Shown: positions 1 through 7,655 of the stretch, piece after piece | Layout of the letters: each line of letters begins with the position of its first letter | How positions within the stretch are numbered: position 1 is the first letter of the stretch | Assembly (NCBI GenBank): GCA_027858455.1 | Contig: JAQICQ010000236.1 | Coordinates: 1 to 11,726 of the forward strand | Direction of reading: 5' to 3' | Origin: Elusimicrobiota bacterium | GTDB taxonomy: Bacteria > CG03 > SLGR01 > JAGXOG01 | DNA length: 11,726 nucleotides | Made by a program: the position numbers and the translations under genes | The notes under the pieces: model-generated | What the model was told of the DNA's origin: nothing | What the model saw: the letters and a program-made list of their open reading frames with translations, nothing else | Database searches by the model: none

Positions 1-47
1 ATTAGAACCGTCCCCATTTTCATTAAATTTTTTTACCTTTTTAAAAT

Positions 48-75
48 TTGACAACTCAAACATATTATGTAATAT
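48..75 (+). promoter_or_regulatory. Probable sigma-70 promoter of the efflux operon
   Basis: A perfect -35 box TTGACA lies at 48-53. A 16-base spacer separates it from a -10-like TAATAT at 70-75 (4 of 6 matches to TATAAT). The predicted start would be near 82, about 40 bases before the regulator's ATG. The -10 box lies inside an inverted repeat, so binding there could block transcription. The promoter is inferred from sequence only. Confidence 0.55.
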
Positions 76-110
76 CATTTATATATGATAAGTATGTATT
101 TACATATTAC
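62..110. repeat. Cluster of AT-rich inverted repeats, candidate operator
   Basis: Three perfect short palindromes follow each other: ATATTA-TG-TAATAT (62-75), TATCAT-N6-ATGATA (73-90) and TATGTA-TT-TACATA (93-106). A longer pairing links GTAATAT (69-75) with ATATTAC (104-110). They span the -10 box to just before the ribosome site. AbrB-family proteins bind AT-rich, flexible DNA and often repress their own genes, so autoregulation by the next gene is a reasonable inference. AT richness alone makes some short palindromes likely by chance. Confidence 0.5.
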
Positions 111-111
111 T

Positions 112-117
112 AAGGAG
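112..117 (+). promoter_or_regulatory. Ribosome binding site of the AbrB-type regulator
   Basis: AAGGAG sits five bases before the ATG at 123. It is a strong Shine-Dalgarno match and fixes this start. Confidence 0.8.
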
Positions 118-122
118 AAACT

Positions 123-368
123 ATGGACAAACCTTTTAAACCTAACTATTACGGAACGGCTACCGTAGGCACCAGAGGCCAGGTAACGATTCCCGTTGAA
201 GCGCTAAAAAAAAATGATATCAAACCGGGCGATAAACTTTTAGTTATCAGCGGTCCGCATAATGGCGGTATCTCTTGTATGCATCCCGCCGGACTTATGG
301 AATTTATGGAAAATGTTCTGGAATTCAAGGAAACTATAGCAAAAGATATTGATGATAAAAATAAATAA
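123..368 (+). CDS. AbrB/MazE/SpoVT-type DNA-binding protein
   Basis: This 81-residue protein carries one swapped-hairpin AbrB/SpoVT domain at about residues 10-45. The diagnostic stretch is TVGTRGQVTIPVEALKKNDI followed by KPGDKLLVI, which matches the family pattern of a GQVTIP strand and a PGD turn. Such proteins act as dimers or higher oligomers and bind AT-rich operators. The last 30 or so residues form a probable helix that could serve oligomerisation. The gene is first in the operon, has a strong ribosome site and promoter, and overlaps the TolC-type gene by 17 bases when that gene starts at the ATG at 352. Its position suggests that it controls the efflux genes and probably itself (inference). 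It could instead be a MazE-like antitoxin, but no toxin gene is adjacent. Confidence 0.88.
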   Translation: MDKPFKPNYYGTATVGTRGQVTIPVEALKKNDIKPGDKLLVISGPHNGGISCMHPAGLMEFMENVLEFKETIAKDIDDKNK

Positions 369-1389
369 AAAATTTATCAGGATATATTTAGTATTCTTAT
401 CATTTATAATTTTTGAAGCCCGCGGGAGCTTTGCTGCCGACACTGACAATTACAATTCTATTGAAAAATGCATACAAATAGGGTTGAAAAATAATACCGG
501 CCTGCTTAAAGCCAAATACGACCTTAAATCAGCAAATGAAGCAGTTAAATCTTACCGGGCGCTCTTTGAGCCGGCAATAAATTTATCAGGCGGGAGAACC
601 GACATAGACGCTGTCGGATATGATATAGTTAAAGACGGCTTTTCTGCGGGTATAAAAAAACAATTTTATAAAACAGGCGGACAGTTACAACTCTCATCAG
701 AAAACGAAAAGACCGACACCTCCAGCCCTTTGTCTTCTATTAATCCCTACTATAGTTCTGAAGTTTCCCTTTCATATATTCAGCCTCTCACAGAAAATTT
801 CTTTGGTAAAAATATAAAAACCAATATGAACCAAATAACAATCGGAAAAGACATATCTCTTATGTCATTCATATATATTAAACAGCAGCTGGTTAATACA
901 ATAAAAAAAGCCTACGCCGAATATGCTTATGCTCACAAAAACCTGCGGATAAATAAAGAGAAACTTGACAGAGCCAAAAAGTTATTTGCCCTCAATAAGC
1001 AGAAATTTATAGACGGACTTATTGAAGAAGTCGATCTTATAGCGACAGAGGCGGCGGTTACCATTAATGAAGCTGCTACTATGAAAGCAGAAACCGCTGT
1101 GGAATTCTCGCACGATAATTTATGCTATATAGTCGGTGTAAAACCAAAAGATTACAACACAGAACCTTCCACTAAAATATACACGGTTTCTATTAATCAT
1201 ACAAAAGCAATTGCCGAGGATATACTTAAAAATGCTCTTGAAAATCGTCAGGATTTAAAAATATTAAAAGCTCAAAAACAAAAGATTGAAATGGATTATT
1301 CAATTAATAAAAACAAAAAACTTCCTTCTGTAAATCTTATAACCCGGTACGGTATATTGGCCGAAGGCCCTGATTACAACGCCACCTAG
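349..1389 (+). pseudogene. TolC-family outer membrane efflux protein, N-terminal part up to an in-frame TAG
   Basis: This is the first 346 codons of an outer-membrane channel of the TolC/OMF family, which forms a trimeric duct across outer membrane and periplasm. The TTG at 349 is the longest start, but the ATG at 352 is more likely and overlaps the regulator gene. A signal peptide (KKFIRIYLV then a hydrophobic core, cleavage probably after SFA) fits export. The family's first repeat begins at SIEKCIQIGLKNN; long alpha-helical hairpins and a second repeat start (AEDILKNALENRQDLK) follow. The frame then meets TAG at 1387-1389, directly after the YNAT residues, in the strand region before the second helical hairpin. 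The sequence beyond continues in the same frame and completes the protein, so this is one gene with a single nonsense codon. Alone, the fragment would lack the second half and should not form a channel. Confidence 0.85.
1387..1389 (+). other. In-frame amber codon interrupting the TolC-family gene
   Basis: The codons read ACC-TAG-GAC, and coding continues without a frame change to the TGA at 1798-1800. One transition from CAG (Gln) would explain it. Natural recoding, a null mutation or a base-call error cannot be told apart from this window. TAG also ends the SLBB gene here, while TAA ends most others. Confidence 0.85.
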
Positions 1390-1800
1390 GACTCTGTTTT
1401 ATCCGGAGAAAAGCCCTTTTGGTACGCCGGTTTAAATGTGGACTTTTTTTTGTTCGGACAAGCCGACAGGAGCCGTTTAAAAACAACCTCAAATAATCTT
1501 AAAAAAACAGAACTCAGCATAAAAGATAAAATAACTTCTATTGAAACAGAGTGCAGGGATATTGCCCGGAAATTAAATACTCAAAACAAATACGTAGCAG
1601 CATCAATGTCCGCTAAAAATCTCCAGAGAAAAAAACTTAATCTCGAGGAGGAAAAATTCAATCAGGGAAGGTCTTCAATACAATGGGTTCTCCGCTATCA
1701 GGACGACCTCGCCGCAGCATTAAGCAACTACTACCGAGCCCTTACTGATTATTATAACCTTAAGGCCGACCTGGAATTATATACAGGAGCTTATAAATGA
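1390..1800 (+). pseudogene. TolC-family outer membrane efflux protein, C-terminal part after the TAG
   Basis: This is the in-frame continuation of the interrupted channel gene. Codons after the TAG give DSVLSGEKPFWYAGLNVDFF, a beta-strand segment of the kind that precedes the second helical hairpin in OMF proteins (aromatic-Gly-Leu pattern, then FxxGQADRSR). Long amphipathic helices follow and end in ADLELYTGAYK, the usual terminal helix of the family. The first usual start within it is a GTG at 1438, which has no good ribosome site, so independent translation is unlikely. Counting the TAG as an amino acid gives a 482-residue product from the ATG at 352, a normal family length. The 3' end overlaps the RND gene start as ATGA and carries that gene's ribosome site. 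Confidence 0.82.
1785..1789 (+). promoter_or_regulatory. Ribosome binding site of the RND pump gene
   Basis: AGGAG lies seven bases before the ATG at 1797, inside the end of the channel gene. With the ATGA overlap it points to coupled translation, so the upstream TAG may also lower pump synthesis by polarity. Confidence 0.7.
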
Positions 1801-2519
1801 GCATAGCCTCTTTTTCAATAAAGCAAAAAGTCCTTGTTAATCTTATTACTATCGCCATCATAGTTTTCGGGCTGTTCTCAGTTTCAACTATGCAGCGCGA
1901 AGGTTTTCCTAATATAACTACAGATTATGCAATAATAAATACTCTCTATCCAAATGCCTCTCCGGAAGATGTAGAAGACCTCATCACTATACCTATCGAA
2001 GAAAAGATAGGCGCTCTGGACGGCATTGAAACTTATGCTTCAATATCAAGAGAGAGTTTCTCAACTATTATCATTGAAATGGAAGCAGATGCTGATAACA
2101 AAGATACAATACTTAATAATATAATAAGAGAAGCTGATAAAGCTCAGCTTCCCGCTGACGCGGAAGACCCGGTGGTTAACAATATCAAACCGGAAATGCC
2201 ACTTTTGGAAATATCTTTTTCGGGACAAATATCAAAAGAAAAAATGATACGGGAACATGTTAAAGAACTGGAAAACATATTAAAGAATATCGAGGGTGTA
2301 GCTTCCGTCACCAAAGTCGGCTGGAGAGAAAGAGAGATAAGTATTGAAATTAAACCGGAAAATCTTGACAAATATTATGTTTCCCTCCCTCAGATAATAA
2401 ACAGTATAAAAAACAGCAATATAAGCCTTCCCGGAGGAAAATTTGAATCCGACTCAAAAGAAATGATTCTCCGCACAATGGGGGAAGTCAAAACCCCGAG
2501 GATTTTGGAAATATTATAG
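1797..2519 (+). pseudogene. RND (AcrB-like) efflux pump, N-terminal fragment before a frameshift
   Basis: This is the start of an inner-membrane proton-driven exporter of the RND superfamily (HAE/AcrB-like). The first transmembrane helix is at about residues 9-29. It is followed by the family hallmark REGFPNI, then YPNASPEDVEDLITIPIEEK and a G-L-D-G-I-E segment, which mark the first porter subdomains PN1 and PC1. The reading frame is lost around 2493-2498 and ends 7 to 8 codons later at TAG (2517-2519). In the other frame the expected text (PEDFGNIIVRTNPDGKY) follows at once, so the gene is a single pump gene with one base missing. This fragment alone has one membrane helix and would be non-functional. 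Confidence 0.88.
2493..2498 (+). other. Frameshift site in the RND pump gene
   Basis: The sequence AAAACCCCGAG carries the change of frame. Adding one C to the run of four restores K-T-P-E-D-F-G and joins both halves. A loss in a homopolymer, real or from sequencing, is the simplest cause. The codons do not form a canonical X-XXY-YYZ slippery heptamer in the upstream frame, so programmed -1 shifting is less likely. Confidence 0.8.
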
Positions 2520-4978
2520 TAAGGACCAATCCGGACGGTAAATATCTTTTTGTAAAAGATGTTGCTGAAGTACTCGATACTTATGAAGAAAGAAAAACCT
2601 TAAACAAAACCGGCGGAAAATATTCTATAAACCTTATTCCGAAGAAAAAGACAAGCGGAGATATAATAAGGATAACAGACAGCATAAAAAAAGAACTTAA
2701 GGATTTTAAAAAACGTCTTCCCGATGAAATATCTGTCAATATTTTAAACGAGAGCGCCGAACGTGTGAAATTACGGTTAAATACATTAACATCAAACGGA
2801 ATAATAGGCCTTGTGATGCTTATAGCTCTTCTTCTTTTATTTCTTAATGTCAGGATAGCATTTGTAACTTCAATCGGCATTCCTTTTGCTTTTCTGGCGG
2901 CGATGGCAGGTATGTCATACTTCGGCGTAACATTAAATATGATAACAATGTTCGGTCTTATTATTGTGCTGGGCATGATTGTCGATGACGCCATAGTAAT
3001 ATCAGAAAATGTATATCGCTATATGGAGGCCGGCATGCCCCCAAAAGAGGCGGCGGTAAAAGGAGCATCAGAACTCGCCGGGCCTGTAACAACAACAATA
3101 CTTTCATCTCTTGCTGCATTTGTTCCGTTAATGTTTTTGCCCGGTATGATGGGCAAAGTTCTGAAGTTTTTTCCTATGGGAGTTATATGGTGCCTTGTCG
3201 CTTCACTCTTTGAAGCGCTGGTTATTCTGCCTTCCCATCTCGCTGAATGGGCAAAACCCCTTAAACACGATAAAGATTTTAATATACCGCCGCAGCAAAC
3301 TAAAAAGAAAAATTTGATAAAAAAAATATTTTTCCTCCCAAAATCAGGTTTACTGATTTTAAAAGAATATCTTTTTTCTCATGACCGTAAAGGCAGTGAA
3401 AGCGTCTGGTTCAAGGCCCTCCTTACAAGATACACAAAAATCTTAAGCTTTGCTACAGCCCATAGATATTTCATTAGTTCTATGGCCGGTATAGTTATTG
3501 TCGGCTCTATACTGTTTGCTGTCAAAATAATGCCTTTTAAACTTTTCCCGGGCACCTCCGATGAATTTGTAATACGGTTAGAAGCAGAGGAAGGAACTTC
3601 GCTGGAGGATACTGACAAACATCTTTCAAAAATAGAAAAGATTTTACTTGATTTGCCTGATGACGAGATGAAAAACATTACTGCAACCGTCGGTTACTGG
3701 GGCTCTGTCTCACGAAATGACACAAGCGATAAAAACGGAAGCCAGTTCGGTCAATGCGTCGCATATCTTACAAACGAACAAAAAAGAAAGAGGAATACAG
3801 ATAAAATAATATCTTCCGTAAGAAAAAAGATACAAAATCTCAATTTAGATAAATCAATAACAATAGAATTTGAAAAGACAAGACACGGCCCGCCCGTAGG
3901 AAAGCCGGTTGCTCTCCAGATAAAAGGCGCTGAACTTACGATGCTTGAAAATATATCTGCTGAAATGATGAATTATATGAAAACTCTTACCGGCGTCTAT
4001 GATATAAAAGACAGTTTCCAGGCCGGCAAAGATGAACTGCACGTATTTATTGATAAACCCGAAGCGGCAAGGCTCGGCCTTGATGTAAGAACTATTGCTT
4101 CAACGATAAGGCAGGCCTATGAAGGAGGCATTGCAACTACAATCAGAAAAGACAATGAAGATATTGATGTCATTGTCCGGCTTACCAGAGAAGAGAATGA
4201 CAGCATGGATATTTTAAAAGAACTTACAATACCTAACAATACCGGCAGGCTTATAAAACTCAACAAAGTAGCTTATTTTAAAACAGCTGAAAGTATTGAA
4301 AAAATACACAGGGACGAGGGTAGAAGAACCGTAACAATTTCTGCAAGAATTGATGAAAATATAACTACCTCGGTAGCGGCTAACAAAAAAATATTTTCTA
4401 ATTTCAGTAATCTTTCGGAAACTTATCCCGGATATTTTCTTAAAGAAGGCGGGGAATGGGAGGACACCAAAGAATCAGTGCAGGCTATATTTAAAGCTTT
4501 TATAATAGCCTTTGTCCTGATATACATAATTCTTGCGACACAGTTTCAGTCATTCTTACAGCCCATTATTATAATGGTTTCAGTGCCGTTTGGAATTATA
4601 GGAGTAATAGCGGCCTTATACCTTCACGGCCTTCCTATAAGTATGCTGGCTCTTATGGGAACAGTCGGCTTGGTAGGTGTTGTTGTAAACGACTCGCTTA
4701 TCCTTGTTAATTTTATTAACACCCGGCGCAAAGAGACAAAAGATGTCCGCAATGCTGTAATAGACGCAGGCCGGACACGGCTCAGGCCGATACTTCTGAC
4801 TTCTATAACTACAATAGTAGCGTTGATGCCTATGATATACGGCATAGGCGGAAGCGAGCCTTTTCTTATACCTTCCGCAATAGCTATGGCATACGGTTTA
4901 TTGTGCGCAACAGTAGTTACTCTTATTATAGTCCCCTGTATCTATTTAATAATTGAAGATATAAAAAATATAGTTTAA
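2498..4978 (+). pseudogene. RND (AcrB-like) efflux pump, C-terminal 826 codons after the frameshift
   Basis: This is the bulk of the RND pump. The frame is open from 2498, but no ATG occurs before the GTG at 2765 and no convincing ribosome site is seen. From the GTG, helices 2-6 begin at once. Helix 4 holds the paired proton-relay aspartates in GMIVDDAIVISENV (residues 74-75 counted from the GTG). The second porter and docking region follows, then helices 7-12 ending in VTLIIVPCIYLIIEDI. In helix 10 the motif GVVVNDSLILVNF has Asn (about 642) where AcrB has the relay Lys940; this variant occurs in other RND subgroups. With one base restored the protein is about 1060 residues, normal for the family. 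The neighbouring outer-membrane channel fits, but no adaptor gene is seen. The substrate cannot be predicted. Confidence 0.88.
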
Positions 4979-5006
4979 TTACCCTGCCTTTTTGTTTACG
5001 GTAATT
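4977..5006. repeat. Inverted repeat between convergent genes, weak terminator candidate
   Basis: AATTACC (4977-4983) pairs with GGTAATT (5000-5006) around a 16-base loop. It covers the stop codons of both the RND pump gene (plus) and the ComEC gene (minus), a natural place for a two-way terminator. The stem is only seven pairs, AT-rich, and no clean T run follows on either strand, so this is a weak call. Confidence 0.25.
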
Positions 5007-6981
5007 GAAATATTTTCCCTTTTTCCCCTATAAGTTCAACATGCCCGGGTGGATTAGTTACCCCCGAAGCTATTATTTTTTTTGATGTTCTTTCCTTTAA
5101 CTTCTGCCACTCCGGACTAAATGGTTCTACGGCTATCGTATAATCATATTTTTTTCCAGGTATCCCGCCTCCGGCGTATATAAATATTGCTGAAGGCGCT
5201 TCAATCCCGGCCTGTATATAATTATCCCTTATATCAAGATATTTATGCTTTGGCTCTGTAATATTAATCCTAAAATTACTGTATCTGAAAATATCTTTAT
5301 GGAAGACCTTTTTCAGCCGGACATTTTCCAAAGAAGCCTTAAATTTTTCCCAGCGCAGCGGATTGCCGGTAATACCCGGGCAATATATATTTATTGTTTT
5401 AAATGAACCGGCGAAGCCGGCAACCCTTTCAAGCTTCCCGTAAGACGGATGAATCAGATAAATATCATTTACTTTAGTTATCCCTTTTGAATAAAGATAA
5501 TTTTTCGCCGCGCGGGCATTTATATCCTTTGTTCCCGCAAAAAGGACTGTCTCAGAATTATCCGGCCTAACTAAAAAACAAACCCCGTCCTTGCCGCTTA
5601 TGGCAGTAATAAAACTATCTTTCTTAATAACCTCTTTCGTTATTCCGATGGCGGTAAAGAGCAATCCGGCAATTATTAAGATACGGCGGTTCCTCTTTTT
5701 TTTAACTCCGATGCCTATTAGAAAGACATAAAAACCAAATATAACTAAGAAAGAAAATTTACCTGTATAAAATCCGCCGGCGGAATAATCCTTTACTAAT
5801 TTTGCCGTCTGCGCTATGCCTGTTATCGCATACCCGGCCGACACCGCGTAAATCTGCGCTAAAAAACCGGAGAACGACGCAACTAAAAGAAAGACAAACC
5901 CCAGCGAAACCGCCAGCCCCGCCAGAGGAACCACTAAAAGATTGGTGATCGGTGAAAGGAGAGGCAGATAGTAAAAGTTCCAGGTTATTACCGGAACAAT
6001 TGCCGCCACCGCCGCCAGCGAAACCGCCAGAGGGCGCCCTAAATAGCCTGAAAAAACCGGAGAAAGATATACTATGCCAAAAACTGCAAGGAATGAGAGC
6101 TGAAAACCCGGGTCGTACAAAAGAGCGGGATTTATCACTAAAAGAGCTATGACCGCAAAAAAGAGATTGTTATATATATTTCCTCTCCCCCCTGTGAGCT
6201 TTCCGGCAAAAAGCATGGCAAACATAACCCCTGCCCTCATCGCAGAAGGCCTGGCGCCGGCAATTGTTATATATGAGGCCATTACAAATATCGAAATCAG
6301 ATAGCTGTATTTTTCTTTAATCCTTAAAATATAAAATATTATATAAAAAATATACATAACCAGCCCTACATGAAGTCCGGATACGGCCAGTATGTGAGTT
6401 ATGCCTGCATACCTAAAAGAAGCCAGTGTTTCCTTTTTGACCTCACCGGGCATCCCCAAAAGCATCCCCTTAAGTATCCCGGCTTCCTCCTCCCCCATAT
6501 AGTTATCGGCTGTTTTGGCTATATACTCTCTGGACTTGCCTATAATACCGGCAATACCGTCATTCCTTATTACATTTATCTCTTCCGGATAACAGACCGT
6601 AAAAGCCCCCTTTGTCTTTAAATACCGGGCGATATCTAAAGCAGCGGGGTTCCGCTTGCCGGGCGGCGGTAAAAACCTGCCCGTTATGCTTACATAAGCC
6701 CCGGGAGGAGGCTTTTCGTCGCTCTCTTTTAAAAATACCATAACTCTGCCTGAGGCCTGTAAAGTATCTTCGCCCAGGTCAACTTCCTTAATTTCTAAAA
6801 GAGTGCTCCTCACCGGAAGCTTAATCTTTCCCCGCGCGGTTCCCGTAAACGGGGTAATCTGGGATATGTCCCCGGGGCCCGGATTTGTTTTATATATGTA
6901 ATTTGCCGATGACAGCAGGAGCAGCCCTGCAAGAAAAATACCCCGAGCGATCGTCTTTTTTTTAAAAAGACCTCCCGTCAA
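4996..6981 (-). CDS. comEC: ComEC/Rec2-family DNA uptake channel with a degenerate MBL domain
   Basis: ComEC forms the inner-membrane channel that admits single-stranded DNA during transformation. From the TTG at 6981 the protein has 661 residues: a membrane helix (12-29), the N-terminal OB-like domain (about 40-140), then the competence membrane domain (about 165-430) with HILAVSGLHVG (196-206) and ARPSAMRAGVM (243-253), both family signatures. The C-terminal third (about 457-661) lines up with the ComEC metallo-beta-lactamase (MBL) domain, but where an HxDxDH motif is expected it reads IYLIHPSYGKLERVAGF (from 508), keeping one His only, so metal catalysis is unlikely. The TTG lies inside what should be the N-terminus: the frame stays open upstream to 7155 and encodes further helices (separate entry). 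The gene follows the SLBB gene, matching the comEA-comEC order known elsewhere. Confidence 0.9.
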   Translation of the reverse strand: MTGGLFKKKTIARGIFLAGLLLLSSANYIYKTNPGPGDISQITPFTGTARGKIKLPVRSTLLEIKEVDLGEDTLQASGRVMVFLKESDEKPPPGAYVSITGRFLPPPGKRNPAALDIARYLKTKGAFTVCYPEEINVIRNDGIAGIIGKSREYIAKTADNYMGEEEAGILKGMLLGMPGEVKKETLASFRYAGITHILAVSGLHVGLVMYIFYIIFYILRIKEKYSYLISIFVMASYITIAGARPSAMRAGVMFAMLFAGKLTGGRGNIYNNLFFAVIALLVINPALLYDPGFQLSFLAVFGIVYLSPVFSGYLGRPLAVSLAAVAAIVPVITWNFYYLPLLSPITNLLVVPLAGLAVSLGFVFLLVASFSGFLAQIYAVSAGYAITGIAQTAKLVKDYSAGGFYTGKFSFLVIFGFYVFLIGIGVKKKRNRRILIIAGLLFTAIGITKEVIKKDSFITAISGKDGVCFLVRPDNSETVLFAGTKDINARAAKNYLYSKGITKVNDIYLIHPSYGKLERVAGFAGSFKTINIYCPGITGNPLRWEKFKASLENVRLKKVFHKDIFRYSNFRINITEPKHKYLDIRDNYIQAGIEAPSAIFIYAGGGIPGKKYDYTIAVEPFSPEWQKLKERTSKKIIASGVTNPPGHVELIGEKGKIFQLP

Positions 6982-7140
6982 TATTGAAATAATGAAGATA
7001 ATTAAAGATAAGGCAATAAAATATACGATATTTATGTCAGCCGAGAATATATATTTCCCGGCAACAATTCCGATTATTACCGCCGCAGCGGGAAGCAGAA
7101 GAGGAACCGGCTTATTATTTATTGTTATATATAATGCTAT
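6982..7140 (-). other. Open in-frame N-terminal extension of ComEC without a usual start codon
   Basis: Reading the minus strand upstream of the TTG at 6981, the ComEC frame has no stop until the TGA at 7156-7158. It encodes NKPVPLLLPAAAVIIGIVAG and then DINIVYFIALSLIIFIISIL, two clear membrane helices of the kind found at ComEC N-termini. No ATG, GTG or TTG occurs in it. An ATA at 7138-7140 sits six bases after AGAGGA (7147-7152) and overlaps the SLBB stop codon as ATAG. Starting there gives 714 residues. A G-to-A change from ATG, or true ATA initiation, would explain it. Confidence 0.65.
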
Positions 7141-7553
7141 TTGACTTCCTCTACTTCAATCGGAGGATTGAGGTAAGTTTCCTTCGGCGCCGCACCGATT
7201 CCGAGTTTTTTGAAAAACCCTTTCTTTTTACTTATATTGACAGTTTGTCTACTCTTTATTCTTTCCGTGAAATTTATTCGGCTGAGGTCTGCTTTTTCGG
7301 TTAATCCGCCGGCTTTTTCAATTAAATCAACTATCCTGCTGCCTTTGAAAAGTTTATACTTGCCGGGATTTTTTACTTCACCTGATATAGTTACCAGGAT
7401 TCTATTAAGTTTTGGAGAATTGTTTTTAGTTTTAGACGGAGGGAACAACTGTTCTGTTCGGTAAAGATACCCAACATAGCCTACTGCGCCGAAAAACAAT
7501 AAAAATGAAGCCACTTTTAAAACACCGGGTTTTTTTGGTTTATATTTTTTCAA
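7137..7553 (-). CDS. ComEA-like membrane-anchored SLBB protein without HhH domain
   Basis: This 138-residue protein starts at TTG (7551-7553) just after an in-frame TAG, so no longer start exists. A basic N-terminus leads into one membrane helix (about 11-30) and then a linker. An SLBB domain at about 52-108 reads VTISGEVKNPGKYKLFKGSR, continuing to IEKAGGLTEKADLSRINF. This closely follows the SLBB domain of ComEA, the DNA receptor of transformation systems. ComEA normally ends with two helix-hairpin-helix motifs that grip DNA; here only a short basic stretch (KKKGFFKKLG) and an acidic tail follow. The domain could bind another sugar polymer or protein instead. It ends in TAG overlapping the proposed ComEC start, so both are probably co-translated. 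A polysaccharide-export role is an alternative, but the ComEC neighbour argues for competence. Confidence 0.8.
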   Translation of the reverse strand: MKKYKPKKPGVLKVASFLLFFGAVGYVGYLYRTEQLFPPSKTKNNSPKLNRILVTISGEVKNPGKYKLFKGSRIVDLIEKAGGLTEKADLSRINFTERIKSRQTVNISKKKGFFKKLGIGAAPKETYLNPPIEVEEVK

Positions 7554-7572
7554 TGTTGTCTAAAGCCCCTTT

Positions 7573-7591
7573 GCAATATTTTTTTTATTGC
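7573..7591. repeat. Short inverted repeat between the HAMP and SLBB genes
   Basis: GCAATA and TATTGC pair around a seven-base T loop (A loop on the minus strand), extended by one more pair outside. It lies in the 102-base gap (7554-7655), which holds nothing else I can support. It could be an operator or weak RNA hairpin; no T run makes it a terminator. Confidence 0.25.
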
Positions 7592-7655
7592 AGTTACAAT
7601 TACTATAATTACTGACAACACACCCCCGCAGCGACTTATTTTTCTTCTTTTTTCC

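Noticed and set aside
1387..1389. Genome-wide reassignment of TAG to an amino acid
   Set aside because: TAG ends the SLBB gene at a sensible place and only one suspect TAG occurs in a clear coding frame; evidence from one window is too thin.
1438..1800. Separate small gene starting at GTG 1438
   Set aside because: It is in the same frame as the TolC-type gene, carries that family's C-terminal half and has no ribosome site, so it is the rest of the interrupted gene.
2490..2500. Programmed -1 ribosomal frameshift in the RND pump gene at AAAACCCC
   Set aside because: In the upstream frame the codons (AAA ACC CCG) do not form an X-XXY-YYZ heptamer, I see no clear stimulating stem-loop, and RND pumps are not known to use shifting. 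A one-base indel is simpler.
5952..6621. Plus-strand open frames inside the ComEC gene
   Set aside because: They are antisense shadows of a well-supported gene; their composition reflects the complement of membrane-helix codons.
7573..7591. Rho-independent terminator after the HAMP gene
   Set aside because: The stem is short and AT-rich and no T run follows it on the minus strand; the T run is the loop itself.
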